DNA from: Kitasatospora sp. NBC_00458 | GTDB taxonomy: Bacteria > Actinomycetota > Actinomycetes > Streptomycetales > Streptomycetaceae | Direction of reading: 5' to 3' | DNA length: 64,000 nucleotides | NCBI RefSeq assembly: GCF_036013975.1 | Contig: NZ_CP107904.1 | Coordinates: forward strand, 6,411,001 to 6,475,000 | Shown: in pieces, positions 25,015 to 33,522 of the stretch | How positions within the stretch are numbered: position 1 is the stretch's first letter | Layout: each line of letters opens with the position of its first letter | The notes under the pieces: generated by a model | Told to the model about the DNA's origin: nothing | The model's database searches: none | What the model saw: the letters and a program-made list of their open reading frames with translations, nothing else | Translations under genes and position numbers: made by a program

Positions 25015-25641
25015 GAACGCCCCATTGACCCGAAGGGCGGAGTACGCGGCGTGAACGAGACATGACTGGTCGCCGGGGGAACGGACAACTCGGCATTGAG
25101 TCATGGTCGTTGACGAACGGCACCGGTGAGCGATACCGGCGAAACGGCGTCGGAGCGCGCGGCCGATGGCCGTGGCGGCGGGAAGGGCGGCGGCCGTGGT
25201 GGCGGCGCTCCCGGGCCTGCAGAGCGGGGCGAACCGGCCAGTCCGGCGAACCGGCGGCCCGGTGGCCCGGCCGGCCACCGGTCGGCGGCAGGCCGGAGCT
25301 GGTCGGTATGGCCGCCCGCAACCGGGACCGACCGACCGGTCCCCGACCGGTCGGTCCCGGCCTCGCACACGCACCTGGTAGCCGCGGAACGTCGGTTCGG
25401 AGATCCGACGCCCCGTCGTCGACGGCCTCGTCCGCTGTGGGGCGCCGGCCCGCCCCGATCTCGACGACGAGGACCGTGCCGGCCACCGAGCCCTGCAGCG
25501 CCCCCGGATGGCGGCGCAGACGTCGGCGAGCCCGCCACGGTGACCGTGCGGCCGTTCGCCGGTGCCATGGGCGCTGCCGTCGTCCACGTGTCCCGGAGTG
25601 CCGTGCGGGCCTGCCGCGCCGGGTCCGGCGGCTCGGCGGGC
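25015..25641. other. 627-base region without a convincing gene
   Basis: Holds one copy of an imperfect dispersed repeat (25042 to 25126) and then GC-rich sequence full of ggccggtcgg motifs. Several long frames overlap here in different phases but none has a ribosome binding site, codon-position bias or recognisable content. Confidence 0.5.
25042..25126. repeat. Dispersed repeat copy 1 (partner at 28977)
   Basis: About 85 bases resembling 28977 to 29060 in the same orientation. The best block, 25091 to 25126, matches 29025 to 29060 at 32 of 36 positions; it includes CGGCATTGAGTCA and TCGTTGACGAACGG. Confidence 0.7.
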
Positions 25642-26370
25642 TCAGAGCCCGAGGATCTCGCGGATCAGGCCGAGCTTGCGCTCGGGGGAGAGGTCTTGGG
25701 GACGGTCGGCCAGAAGCCCGTTCAGGACGGTGGGGACGTCGGAGCCCTCGGGTGCCTGGATGGCGTCGATGACCTGGCAGCGGAGACCGCCGTCCCGGAG
25801 GAACACCCACACCTCGTGTTCCTTCCGCGGTTCGCCGTTCTCCCTCGGTGAGAGCCGCCAGGCCGGAAACCAGCCGAGTCCCTCTTTGGTCAGGCTCTCG
25901 GCCACTTCGTCCAGGACGTACTTGCCTAGTCTCCGGTAGCCGAGTTCCTCGCGCAGGTCGCCGAGCGTGACTCTGAGCAGGCCGCCTGCGAGACGGCAGC
26001 GCGCGGCTACGGTGCCGGCGTCGCCTTCGGCCACCGCGAAGACCTCGCCCGGCGGATACGTTGGGTTGTTCATGTTCCGGCCAACGACTACATCCCCCGA
26101 GCGATACGTCATTTCACCAGCCTGGACGCGGCCAAGAGAAGAAACGGTACTGCCCAGTGGCCCGGCGCGACCCGCCGAGGTCTGTGGTGACGGTCGGGTG
26201 GGTGGTCCTGCCGGGAGCGATGCCTGGTCGGGTGGCTGGGGCCGGATCTGCGGGAGTCGGCCGCAGCCGAAGCCGGCGGCTTCGCACGCGGCCATGAGTG
26301 CGTAGGCAAACGACACGCCGGGGCCGGTGGCAATGTGCCCTGTTTGCGTCGGCGCGTCACCCGAGTGCAT
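25642..26370 (-). CDS. Conserved-looking protein of unknown function
   Basis: 242 residues from ATG 26370, which has AAAGGAAAG ten bases upstream in an unusually AT-rich leader (aataataaag). The N-terminal 75 residues are Pro/Gly-rich; the C-terminal 140 look folded, with MTYRSGDVVVGRNMNNPTYPPGE, GTVAARCRLAGGLLRV, LREELGYRRLGKYVLDEVAE and an acidic tail ending LGLIREILGL. Later starts at the Met of MTYRSG or MNNPTY are possible but lack ribosome binding sites. I do not recognise the family. It diverges from the collagen-like surface protein gene. Confidence 0.6.
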   Translation of the reverse strand: MHSGDAPTQTGHIATGPGVSFAYALMAACEAAGFGCGRLPQIRPQPPDQASLPAGPPTRPSPQTSAGRAGPLGSTVSSLGRVQAGEMTYRSGDVVVGRNMNNPTYPPGEVFAVAEGDAGTVAARCRLAGGLLRVTLGDLREELGYRRLGKYVLDEVAESLTKEGLGWFPAWRLSPRENGEPRKEHEVWVFLRDGGLRCQVIDAIQAPEGSDVPTVLNGLLADRPQDLSPERKLGLIREILGL

Positions 26371-26595
26371 CTTTATTATTCTTTCCTTTTTATGTTGTCG
26401 TTGCACGGTGTACTGAGTTGGTGATTGTGCATCACCGAACCTGGCGGGCATCGCTCTGCGGCCCTCGGGGACGGCGTCGTCGGCGCCTCGGTACGTGTAC
26501 GAAGATTTGTGGTCCGACCAGAAATCACCATCGGCGCTCCGAAATCCTCTTTTCGAGTGACGGAGCTCAACGGCGACAAGAAAGGGTCCTGTCCT

Positions 26596-28580
26596 ATGGC
26601 AGTCGATGCCATTCCGCCCGCCCCCCTGAGAGAGGGCGTAAACGCTCCCGGCTCACGGGCGCGCTCGTCCTGCTGTCCGGACTGACGTTGCTTGCGACGG
26701 CAGGCCTGGTCACGAGCCCCGCGCACGCCGCAGAGGCACCGGTGATGCTGGGGACCGACGCCAGCTATGCCATCCTGGCCGCCTCAACGGTCACCAACAC
26801 CGGTCCCAGCGTGATCAACGGGGACCTGGGCCTCAGTCCGGGAACCAGTGTGACGGGCTTTCCGCCCGGAATCGTGAACGGTGTCCAGCACGTCAACGAT
26901 GCCCAGGCCGCACAGGCTCAGTCCGACCTGGTCATCGCCTACAACGACGCCGCAGGCCGGGCCCCCACCGCCAGCCTGACGTCTCCGGGCGACATCGGCG
27001 GACTGACGCTGACGCCCGGTGTCTACAAGGCGACGTCGTCGCTGAACCTCACCGGGACCGTCACCCTCGACGCCTTGGGCGATCCCAGCGCCGTCTTCAT
27101 CTTCCAGATCGGCTCCACCCTGATCACGGCCCCGTCGAGCGTCGTCAGCCTGGTCAACGGGGCGCAGCCCTGCAATGTGTTCTGGCAGGTCGGCAGCTCG
27201 GCCACCATCGACGTCAACTCCTTCTTCAAGGGCAACATCCTGGCCATGGCGTCCATCACGGTGAACACCAACTCGGTGATCGAAGGCCGTGCCCTGGCGC
27301 GCACGGGGGCCGTCACGCTGGACGACAACACCATCACCAGGGCGGCCTGCACCGTCGGCCCGCCGGGGCCGAGCGGTCCGGCGGGGCCGAGCGGTCCGGC
27401 GGGGCCGAGCGGTCCGGCGGGGCCGAGCGGTCCGGCGGGGCCGAGTGGGCCTGCCGGCCCCGGCGGACCGGCCGGTTCTCCCGGTGCTCCGGGCCCCAAC
27501 GGCGCTCCCGGTCCGGCCGGTTCTCCCGGTGCTCCCGGTGCTCCGGGCCCCAACGGTGCTTCCGGTGCGCCCGGAGCCCCCGGTGCTCCGGGCGCCCCTG
27601 GCCCCAACGGCGCGCCCGGTGCTCCGGGCATTCCGGGTGCCCCCGGTCCCAACGGTGCTCCTGGCGTGCCCGGAGCCCCCGGTGCTCCGGGCGCCCCTGG
27701 CCCCAACGGCGCGCCCGGTGCTCCGGGCATTCCGGGTGCCCCCGGTCCCAACGGCGCTCCCGGTGCGCCCGGCGCCCCGGGGCCCGATGGCGCCCCTGGA
27801 GCTCCCGGTGCCAACGGTTCGCCCGGCGCGAACGGGCTGCCTGGCGCCAATGGTTCGCCCGGTGCTAATGGTTCGCCCGGCGCGAACGGGCTGCCTGGCG
27901 CCAATGGTTCGCCTGGCACCAACGGACTGCCCGGGGCCAATGGTTCGCCTGGCGCTAACGGTTCGCCTGGCACCAACGGACTGCCTGGCGCTAACGGTTC
28001 GCCCGGGGCCAACGGTTCGCCCGGCGCTAACGGTTCGCCCGGCGCAACAGGCCCTGCCGGACCTGCCGGACCTGCCGGACCTGCCGGACCTACGGGACCT
28101 GCGGGGCCGTCCCCGTCTCCAAGTGGCCACGGCGGCCAGGGCCACGGCGGCCATGAGCAAGATGATCACGGACCTGGCCCGGGCAACCACGGCAATGCGC
28201 ACGGCGGTCCCGCTCACGGCGGCCCCGTGCAGGGCGGTCCCGCTCACGGCGGCCCCGTGCAGGGCGGCTCCGTTCACGGCGGCCCCGTGCAAGCCGGTTC
28301 CGTGCAGGGCGGTCCCGTTCAGGGCGGCAACGTGCAAGCCGGTTCCGTGCAGGGCGGTCCCGTTCAGGGCGGCAACGTGCAGGCCGGCCCCGTTCACGGC
28401 GGCAACGTGCAGGGTGGCCTCGTTCAGCACCCGGATAAGTCGGGGCAGGCACTCGCTGCCACCGGCGCGGGCGGATCGATCGGCATCGTGGCCGGTTCGG
28501 CGGCCGCCGTTGCCCTGGGAGGCGCGCTCGTCATCCTCGTGAGGCGAAGCGGACGAGCCGCAGCCCGCCGACGGCACTAG
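26596..28580 (+). CDS. Ice-binding-like (DUF3494) surface protein with collagen-like stalk and LAATG anchor; apparent frameshift
   Basis: About 660 residues if one base is restored. ATG 26596 (AAAGGG upstream) begins MAVDAIPPAPP, but the frame breaks at a run of six C (26621 to 26626); with seven C it continues into a clear signal peptide (RSRLTGALVLLSGLTLLATAG...SPAHA-AE). Then comes a DUF3494 ice-binding domain (LGTDASYAILAASTVTNTG through TVNTNSVIEGRALARTGAVTLDDNTI, cited by ends), about 250 residues of Gly-X-Y collagen-like repeats, a His/Gln/Gly repeat region (HGGPVQGG), and the sortase signal LAATG followed by a membrane helix and RRSGRAAARRRH. Predicted wall-anchored adhesin. The break may be a sequencing error, a mutation or phase variation. 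Confidence 0.8.
27357..28112 (+). repeat. Collagen-like Gly-X-Y coding repeats
   Basis: Uninterrupted Gly-X-Y triplets: first GPSGPA units, then GAPGAPGPNG units (with two near-identical 100-bp blocks), then GANGSPG/GLPGANG units, then GPAGPAGPTGPAG. Base-level tandem duplication is obvious. Confidence 0.95.
28198..28428 (+). repeat. HGGP/VQGG coding repeats
   Basis: Tandem 15 to 30-bp units encoding HGGPVQGG, VQAGSVQGG and VQGGNVQAG, between the collagen-like stalk and the wall anchor of the same protein. Confidence 0.9.
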
Positions 28581-28646
28581 GCGTGTCCCCTCGGTGAGCT
28601 GAGCAGTCGATCGGATGTGCCTGTCCGGTTGGTGATCGGCAACGGG

Positions 28647-28691
28647 ACGTGGACCGGATCGGCCGTTGACAGCGGCCGATCCGGTCCACGT
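28647..28691 (+). terminator. Terminator after the ice-binding-like gene
   Basis: Perfect 19-bp stem ACGTGGACCGGATCGGCCG with its complement, loop TTGACAG. Confidence 0.8.
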
Positions 28692-28976
28692 GCGGCGGTG
28701 GGCGGACTACCGTCGCACGTTTTGAGGTCCTTGGTCGGCCCGTCGCCCCCCCAGGGACCTCGTGCGCGTCGAGGCCCGGCCGTTCTCCCGCCTCCATGCG
28801 GCGGTCGAGCGCCGCCCGGGTTTTCGGGCGCCGGATCAGGGTGCCTTTCAGGACGGCCGCTCCGTGCCCGTCGTCGGACCGGCCGGCCTCGGCCCTGACC
28901 GGATCCTCACCGCCCGGGTCGGGAGAGGCGTCCGAGTCGGCGGGACACCTGGACGCCCGATCGGCCCGAGGACGGT

Positions 28977-29060
28977 GTACCTGGCGTGAACGAGGCCCGG
29001 CCGGTCGCGGGAGGACGGGCAACCCGGCATTGAGTCAAACTCGTTGACGAACGGAACCGG
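28977..29060. repeat. Dispersed repeat copy 2 (partner at 25042)
   Basis: Same-orientation imperfect copy of 25042 to 25126. The pair brackets the unknown gene at 25642 and the collagen-like surface gene. Confidence 0.7.
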
Positions 29061-29277
29061 CTGCGCTGCCGACGGGGGTGCGATGGCGCGTCCGACCGAA
29101 GGGGCAGGGGCGACCCGCCGTGTCACCGTCCACGTGAGCCGCCGGACGGGACGTACGTGCCGGACCTCCTGTAGGACCGCTACGCGACCACGGCGGTGGA
29201 GGGGGCGGCGGCGGCCTCCCCACGGGTGCACACCGTGGACGACGCCGTGGCGAACCGGACGTCCACCGGGCCGCCGC

Positions 29278-29308
29278 TTGACTCTCGGGTAACCCGAGAC
29301 GGCACAGT
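29278..29308 (+). promoter_or_regulatory. MerR-type promoter with perfect dyad
   Basis: TTGACT (-35) is followed after 19 bases by CACAGT (-10). Between them lies the perfect inverted repeat TCTCGGGT-A-ACCCGAGA (29283 to 29299). A long 19-bp spacer carrying the operator is the hallmark of MerR-activated promoters; the GTG start follows eight bases after the -10, so the mRNA is probably leaderless. Confidence 0.75.
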
Positions 29309-29316
29309 CTTGTCCC

Positions 29317-30174
29317 GTGGACAGGACGAACCTGCTGCCGATCGGGCAGTTCGCACAGGCCAGCGGCCTCTCGGTCACCACCCTGCGGCACTACGACGCG
29401 AGCGGCGTACTGGTGCCGGCGCTGGTCGACCCGGACAGCGGCTACCGCTACTTCCGGCGCGACCAGCTCCGCACGGCGCAGCTGATCCGCGCACTGCGGC
29501 AGCTGGACATGCCGGTCGAGGCGGTGCGCCGCCTGCTCGGCGGCGGGGGTGACGCGGAGCTGGCCTCGGCCGTCCGGGCGCACCTGGTCGCCGCGGAGCG
29601 CCGACTGGAGGTCCAGCGGTCCGTCGTCCACGGCTTGTTGGCCCGGCTGACCGAAGGAGAGGGAATGAACCACCGTGTCACCGTCCGCGAGGGCGCCGCA
29701 GTGCGTGCGCTGGTCCGCGGCGCGACCCTGGACCAGCCCCGGCTGGACGCGTTCATGCGCGACAGCTACCAGCTCATGTACGCCGTCGCGGGGCGGGGGC
29801 CGCTGACCTTCGACGGCCCCGCTTTCGCCCGCTACCACGGGCTCTGCGACGAGGAGAACGAGGCCCTGGTCGAGGCCTGCCTGCCGTTCGCGGCCTCCGG
29901 CGCGCAGCCGGGCGAGCTGCCGGAGGGGATGTACGTGCTGGACGTCCCGGCGGGCAGTTACGCGAGCACCGTGGTGGAGGGGGAGGCGGCGGCCTTCCCG
30001 CAGGTCCTCACCGCGTACGACGCCGTGGCGAGCTGGATCACCGAGCACGGGTTCGTCTTCGCGGGACCGTCCCAGGAGACCTTCCGCCGGTGGATGGGGA
30101 CGCCCGGCCACCCGGACAACCGGCTGGAGATCGCCTGGCCGATAGCGGAGCCGGCCCCGGCCGGCAACGGCTGA
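29317..30174 (+). CDS. MerR-family transcriptional regulator with GyrI-like effector domain
   Basis: 285 residues. N-terminal MerR winged helix: LPIGQFAQASGLSVTTLRHYDASGVLVPA (seen by its GLSVTTLRHYD core) and SGYRYFRRDQL; a short coiled coil to about residue 110; then a GyrI/BmrR-like ligand domain (VTVREGAAVRALVRG, LPEGMYVLDVPAGSYASTVVEG). BmrR-like regulators sense drugs or lipophilic cations and activate efflux. No efflux gene is adjacent, so autoregulation through its own perfect dyad is the only target visible. Leaderless GTG start. Confidence 0.88.
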   Translation: MDRTNLLPIGQFAQASGLSVTTLRHYDASGVLVPALVDPDSGYRYFRRDQLRTAQLIRALRQLDMPVEAVRRLLGGGGDAELASAVRAHLVAAERRLEVQRSVVHGLLARLTEGEGMNHRVTVREGAAVRALVRGATLDQPRLDAFMRDSYQLMYAVAGRGPLTFDGPAFARYHGLCDEENEALVEACLPFAASGAQPGELPEGMYVLDVPAGSYASTVVEGEAAAFPQVLTAYDAVASWITEHGFVFAGPSQETFRRWMGTPGHPDNRLEIAWPIAEPAPAGNG

Positions 30175-30199
30175 CGCGGGCGGGAGGCGAGAGGCGGGG

Positions 30200-30245
30200 G
30201 CGCACGGCGGGGCGGGCTCGGAACCGGGCCCGCCCCGCCGTGCGC
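30200..30245. terminator. Bidirectional terminator after MerR gene
   Basis: Perfect 18-bp stem GCGCACGGCGGGGCGGGC with its complement and a 10-base loop, between convergent genes. Confidence 0.8.
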
Positions 30246-30255
30246 CGGACGCGCG

Positions 30256-30900
30256 TCAGCTCGTCGGGGCCTCGGCCTCGACCTCGTCCCAGTAGCCGTC
30301 CTCCTCGGGGAACGGGATCGGGAACGGCGACGGGAAGACGCCCTCCAGCCGGACCGCCCCGTTGTACTCCGCGACCTCCTTGATCGCGCCCGCCTCGCCG
30401 ACGACGAACGCGTCGAGCACGGCGAACAGCGCGATCAGCTCCGGGAACGCCTCCAGGGCCTCGCTGAGCGCCCGGTCGAAGCCCGACGAGGCGGCTTCGA
30501 GCAGGGGGATCGCCTCCGGGCTCAGGTGGATCGTGTAGCAGAGGTCCAGGAAGCCGTGCACGTCGGCGGTGATCAGCGGCCAGTCGTCGAACTGCGCGGC
30601 GACCGCCTCCAGGTGCTTCTCGTCCACCTGGACGCCCTGCTCGGCCGCCCTGGCCTCCCACTTCGGGCGGACCCGCTCCGCGCGGGACCGGATCAGCGCC
30701 TCGGGGATCTCGGCCGCCGCGGTCCGCGCCTCCAGGTGCTTGCGGGTGGCGGTCTCCAGGCTGAAGCGCCCCTCCAGGTCGAGCTTCGGCCGCGCCCTGC
30801 GCTCGAACGCGGCCCGGATCTCCAGGGCCTTGGCCTCCACCTGCTCGGCCGTGACCTCGGCCGTGCTCCCGCCGGTGATCTCGGCATCGTTCCCGGTCAT
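30256..30900 (-). CDS. Uncharacterised alpha-helical protein
   Basis: 214 residues. ATG 30900 has GGGAGGGC upstream. Mostly charged helices (VTAEQVEAKALEIRAAFERR, TRKHLEARTAAAEIPEALI), a middle part with WPLITADVHGFLDLCYTIHL and an acidic Pro/Phe-rich end (FPSPFPIPFPEEDGYWDEVEAE, given by its core). No signal peptide or known motif. Monocistronic, convergent with the MerR gene. Function unknown. Confidence 0.7.
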   Translation of the reverse strand: MTGNDAEITGGSTAEVTAEQVEAKALEIRAAFERRARPKLDLEGRFSLETATRKHLEARTAAAEIPEALIRSRAERVRPKWEARAAEQGVQVDEKHLEAVAAQFDDWPLITADVHGFLDLCYTIHLSPEAIPLLEAASSGFDRALSEALEAFPELIALFAVLDAFVVGEAGAIKEVAEYNGAVRLEGVFPSPFPIPFPEEDGYWDEVEAEAPTS

Positions 30901-31216
30901 GTCGTGCCCTCCCACTGTCGCTACGGCTGCTCCACCCCGCGTTCCATTAACTCCGGGCGAGGGGTCGCTCACCTAGCGTGTGATCGGCCAAGTCGGCAGC
31001 GCGGGCCGGGCTCATCGGGGGGCCCGTCAGCCGCAGGGGCCCCCGGGCTCACGTGCCTTCCGTACGGGGTCGAAGGGGTGGGGCGCGGCGGGCGCCTGCG
31101 GGCGCAGGTGAGCGGGGGGCGGCACGCCCCGGTGGCTCGTCCGGCCTCCGCCCGGGAGAAACGGAACGGAGCAGGAGGTCGGCCGGGCCGACCTCCTGCT
31201 CCGCGGGGGCCGTGGG
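30901..31216. other. 316-base intergenic region with terminator
   Basis: No gene supported. Contains the promoter of the preceding minus-strand gene (gtgatcggccaagtcggc area) and, at its right end, the terminator of the transporter operon. Confidence 0.5.
31168..31202 (-). terminator. Terminator of the phosphonate transporter operon
   Basis: Perfect 17-bp arms GGAGCAGGAGGTCGGCC / GGCCGACCTCCTGCTCC separated by one base, 15 bases beyond the SMR stop codon. Confidence 0.75.
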
Positions 31217-31537
31217 TCAGTGGCTGCCCTTCAGGTTGAGCACCACCACGCCGATGATGACCAGGGCGAGCCCCAGCCACTGCAGCCGTCCCAGCGATTC
31301 GCCGAAGGCCACCACGCCTATGCCGGCGACCGCCGCCGTCCCCGCCCCGGACCACACCGCGTACGCGACCGACACCGGGATGTGCTTGAGCGCCTTGCCG
31401 AGCAGGTAGAACGAGAGCACGTAGCCGATGGCCACCCCCACGCTCGGCCAGAGTCTGGTGAAGCCCTCCGTCAGCTTCAGGCAGCTGGTGGCGCAGACTT
31501 CACTGAGGATCGCGAGGGCGAGGAGTACGTAGGGCAC
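31217..31537 (-). CDS. Small multidrug resistance (SMR) exporter
   Basis: 106 residues, four transmembrane helices. The conserved membrane glutamate is at residue 13 (LAILSEVCATSCLKLTEGF), with VSVAYAVWSGAGT and a GVVVLNL end typical of EmrE/QacC-type pumps that export quaternary ammonium compounds by proton exchange. GTG start at 31537, six bases after the HAD stop, so it is the last gene of the phosphonate transporter operon. That company is unusual: a quaternary-ammonium exporter co-transcribed with genes that may import or make trimethylammonium compounds such as glycine betaine. Confidence 0.9.
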   Translation of the reverse strand: MPYVLLALAILSEVCATSCLKLTEGFTRLWPSVGVAIGYVLSFYLLGKALKHIPVSVAYAVWSGAGTAAVAGIGVVAFGESLGRLQWLGLALVIIGVVVLNLKGSH

Positions 31538-31543
31538 GGGGGC

Positions 31544-32281
31544 TCAAACCCGCGGCGCGGTCGTGAGCTTCCCGAGCAGTGCGACGTCCGCGTGCTCCAG
31601 GCTGTCGAGCAGGGTGATCCGGGAGCCGTCCGGGATCCGCGCGGCGCTGGACGGGACGGCGAGCACCGCGCAGCCGGCGGCGGTGGCGGAGGCGACGCCG
31701 GTCGGGGTGTCCTCGACGGCCACGCAGAGGGCCGGGTCGAGGCCGAGGCGCTCGGCGGCGGCGAGGTAGGGGTCGGGCGCGGGCTTGGTCCGCGGGGTGT
31801 CCTCGGCGGCCAGCGTGACGGCGAACCAGTCGCGGCCGATGGTGCCGAGCACCATGTCGACCACCCGGCGCGGGGACGCGGAGACCAGGGCGGTGGGCAC
31901 GCGGGCGTCCCGGAGGGAGGCGAGCAGGGCGAGCGCGCCCGGCCGGGGGACGGTCTCGGCGGCGACCTTGCCGGCGAAGGAGTCGCCCAGCCGGTCGGCG
32001 AGTTCGGCCTCGGTCAGCGACGTGCCGCTGACCCGGTGGAGGTGGGCGGCGGTGTGCTCGATGGCCTGGCCGAGGACCTCGGGGGCGTCCTGGTCGGTGA
32101 GCGAGTGGTGGAGCTCGTCGGCGAGTTCCGCGGCGGCCTGCCACCAGAGGTGCTCGGTGTCGACCAGGGTGCCGTCCATGTCGAAGAGGACGGCGGCGGG
32201 AACGGCGGCGGCAGCGGCGACAGCGGGAACAGCGGCTACGACGGGAACAGCGGGAACGGCGGATTCAGCGGGTGCAGGCAT
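31544..32281 (-). CDS. HAD-superfamily hydrolase in the phosphonate transporter operon
   Basis: 245 residues, the first 28 an Ala/Val/Pro repeat leader encoded by repetitive DNA. Then motif I VLFDMDGTLVDTEHLWW, motif II ALVSASPRR, motif III lysine in RTKPAPDPYL, motif IV AVEDTPTGVASA. Subfamily I phosphatase/phosphomutase with DMDGT rather than the DxAGT of phosphonatase, so it probably cleaves a phosphate ester, not a C-P bond. AAGG precedes ATG 32281. It lies 40 bases after the ABC ATPase gene and 6 bases before the SMR gene. Confidence 0.87.
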   Translation of the reverse strand: MPAPAESAVPAVPVVAAVPAVAAAAAVPAAVLFDMDGTLVDTEHLWWQAAAELADELHHSLTDQDAPEVLGQAIEHTAAHLHRVSGTSLTEAELADRLGDSFAGKVAAETVPRPGALALLASLRDARVPTALVSASPRRVVDMVLGTIGRDWFAVTLAAEDTPRTKPAPDPYLAAAERLGLDPALCVAVEDTPTGVASATAAGCAVLAVPSSAARIPDGSRITLLDSLEHADVALLGKLTTAPRV

Positions 32282-32321
32282 GGCGGTACCTTCGGTGGTT
32301 CAAGAGGGAGGAGCTGACGGG

Positions 32322-33401
32322 TCAGACCGTACGGCGGTCGACCAGCACCGGGCGCTCCGGCAGGGTCGGCACGGCGTACGAGCCGACGGGCAGCGCGGTG
32401 GCGGCCTCGGTCGGCAGGTCGGCCTTGACCTCGGTGCCGTCGGTGAGCCGGACGGTGAGGCGGGTGACGGCGCCCAGGAAGGACGCGGAGACCACCTGCG
32501 CGGGGCCGTTCGCGGCGGGGGTGAGCGTGACGTTCTCCGGGCGGACCAGCACCTCCAGCGAGCCGTCCGACGGCAGCGTGCCGTCCACGGCGTGCCGGCG
32601 GCCGAGGACCTCGACGCCGTCGCCGGTCCGGACGCACGGGATGCGGCTCATGGTGCCGACGAACTCGGCGACGAACGCGGTGGCGGGGCGGGCGTACAGC
32701 TCGGCGGGCGCGGCGCACTGCTCCAGCCGGCCGGCGCGCAGCACCGCGACCCGGTCGGCCATCGAGAGCGCCTCCTCCTGGTCGTGGGTGACGAACAGGG
32801 TGGTGATCCCCAGCTCCTGCTGGAGGCGCCGGATCTCCTCGCGCAGCGACAGCCGCACCTTGGCGTCCAGGGCGGAGAGCGGCTCGTCGAGCAGCAGGAC
32901 GCGCGGCTGGAGGGCGAGGGCGCGGGCGAGCGCGATGCGCTGCTGCTGGCCGCCGGACAGCTGGTGCGGGTACCGGTCGGCGTGCTGCGGCAGGCCGACC
33001 AGCTCCAGCAGCTCCTTGGCGCGGCGCAGGCGCTCGGCCTTGCCGGTGCCGCGCATCCGCAGGCCGAAGGCGACGTTGTCGGCGGCGGTCAGGTGCGGGA
33101 AGAGGCTGTACGACTGGAACACCATGCCGGCGTCGCGCTTGTGGGCCGGGATCGCGGTGATGTCCTGGCCGTCGACCAGGACCTGGCCGGAGTCGTGCTG
33201 CTCGAAGCCGGCGAGGATGCGCAGTGCGGTGGTCTTGCCGCAGCCGGACGGGCCGAGCAGGGCGAGGAGTTCACCCGGCTGGACGGTCAGGTCGAGGCCG
33301 TCGAGCGCGGTGGTGGCGCCGAACGTGCGGCGCAGCGAGCGGAATTCGACGGTCGCGCCGCCCGAGCGGGTGGCGGTCTTCTCAACGGCGAGGGAGGTCA
33401 A
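32322..33401 (-). CDS. ABC transporter ATPase, 2-aminoethylphosphonate uptake type (PhnT-like)
   Basis: 359 residues. Walker A GPSGCGKTT, Q-loop VFQSYSLFPHL, signature LSGGQQQRIALARAL, Walker B VLLLDEPLSALD, H-loop FVTHDQEEAL, and a C-terminal TOBE domain (VRPENVTL). It powers the importer formed with the two permeases upstream. The frame offers only a TTG start at 33401, preceded by GGAGAA at good spacing. The type of cluster (binding protein, two single permeases, ATPase, HAD, GntR) points to aminoethylphosphonate; Fe3+/putrescine-type importers look similar in sequence. Confidence 0.87.
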   Translation of the reverse strand: MTSLAVEKTATRSGGATVEFRSLRRTFGATTALDGLDLTVQPGELLALLGPSGCGKTTALRILAGFEQHDSGQVLVDGQDITAIPAHKRDAGMVFQSYSLFPHLTAADNVAFGLRMRGTGKAERLRRAKELLELVGLPQHADRYPHQLSGGQQQRIALARALALQPRVLLLDEPLSALDAKVRLSLREEIRRLQQELGITTLFVTHDQEEALSMADRVAVLRAGRLEQCAAPAELYARPATAFVAEFVGTMSRIPCVRTGDGVEVLGRRHAVDGTLPSDGSLEVLVRPENVTLTPAANGPAQVVSASFLGAVTRLTVRLTDGTEVKADLPTEAATALPVGSYAVPTLPERPVLVDRRTV

Positions 33402-33500
33402 GGGAGTTCTCCGGAGATGCGGGGGAGGCCGGCGGGTCGGTCGTCGGTCGTCGGTCGGGGGATCGGTCGGCGGGCTGTTCGGCGGGTGGTTCGGCGCGCG

Positions 33501-33522
33501 GTCAGGACGTGGTCAGGACGTG
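33501..33522. repeat. 11-bp tandem duplication across a stop codon
   Basis: gtcaggacgtg occurs twice in a row; the right copy contains the stop codon of the second permease gene, the left copy repeats it downstream. Confidence 0.9.

Larger units (their letters stand above)
28581..29277. other. About 700-base intergenic region between surface protein and MerR gene
   Basis: Contains a strong terminator (28647 to 28691), the second dispersed repeat copy (28977 to 29060) and otherwise nothing I can support as a gene. Open frames on both strands are composition artefacts. Confidence 0.5.

Noticed and set aside
27357..28112. Repeat array as CRISPR
   Set aside because: Repeats are contiguous, in frame and encode Gly-X-Y; there are no spacers and no cas genes.
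26784..28577. Long minus-strand frames over the collagen-like gene
   Set aside because: Repeats in the antisense of Gly-X-Y coding DNA stay open in several frames; no start signals or domains.
31544..32281. Naming the operon HAD phosphonatase PhnX
   Set aside because: Motif I is DMDGT and no cap lysine motif like PhnX is apparent; a phosphate-ester hydrolase is more likely.
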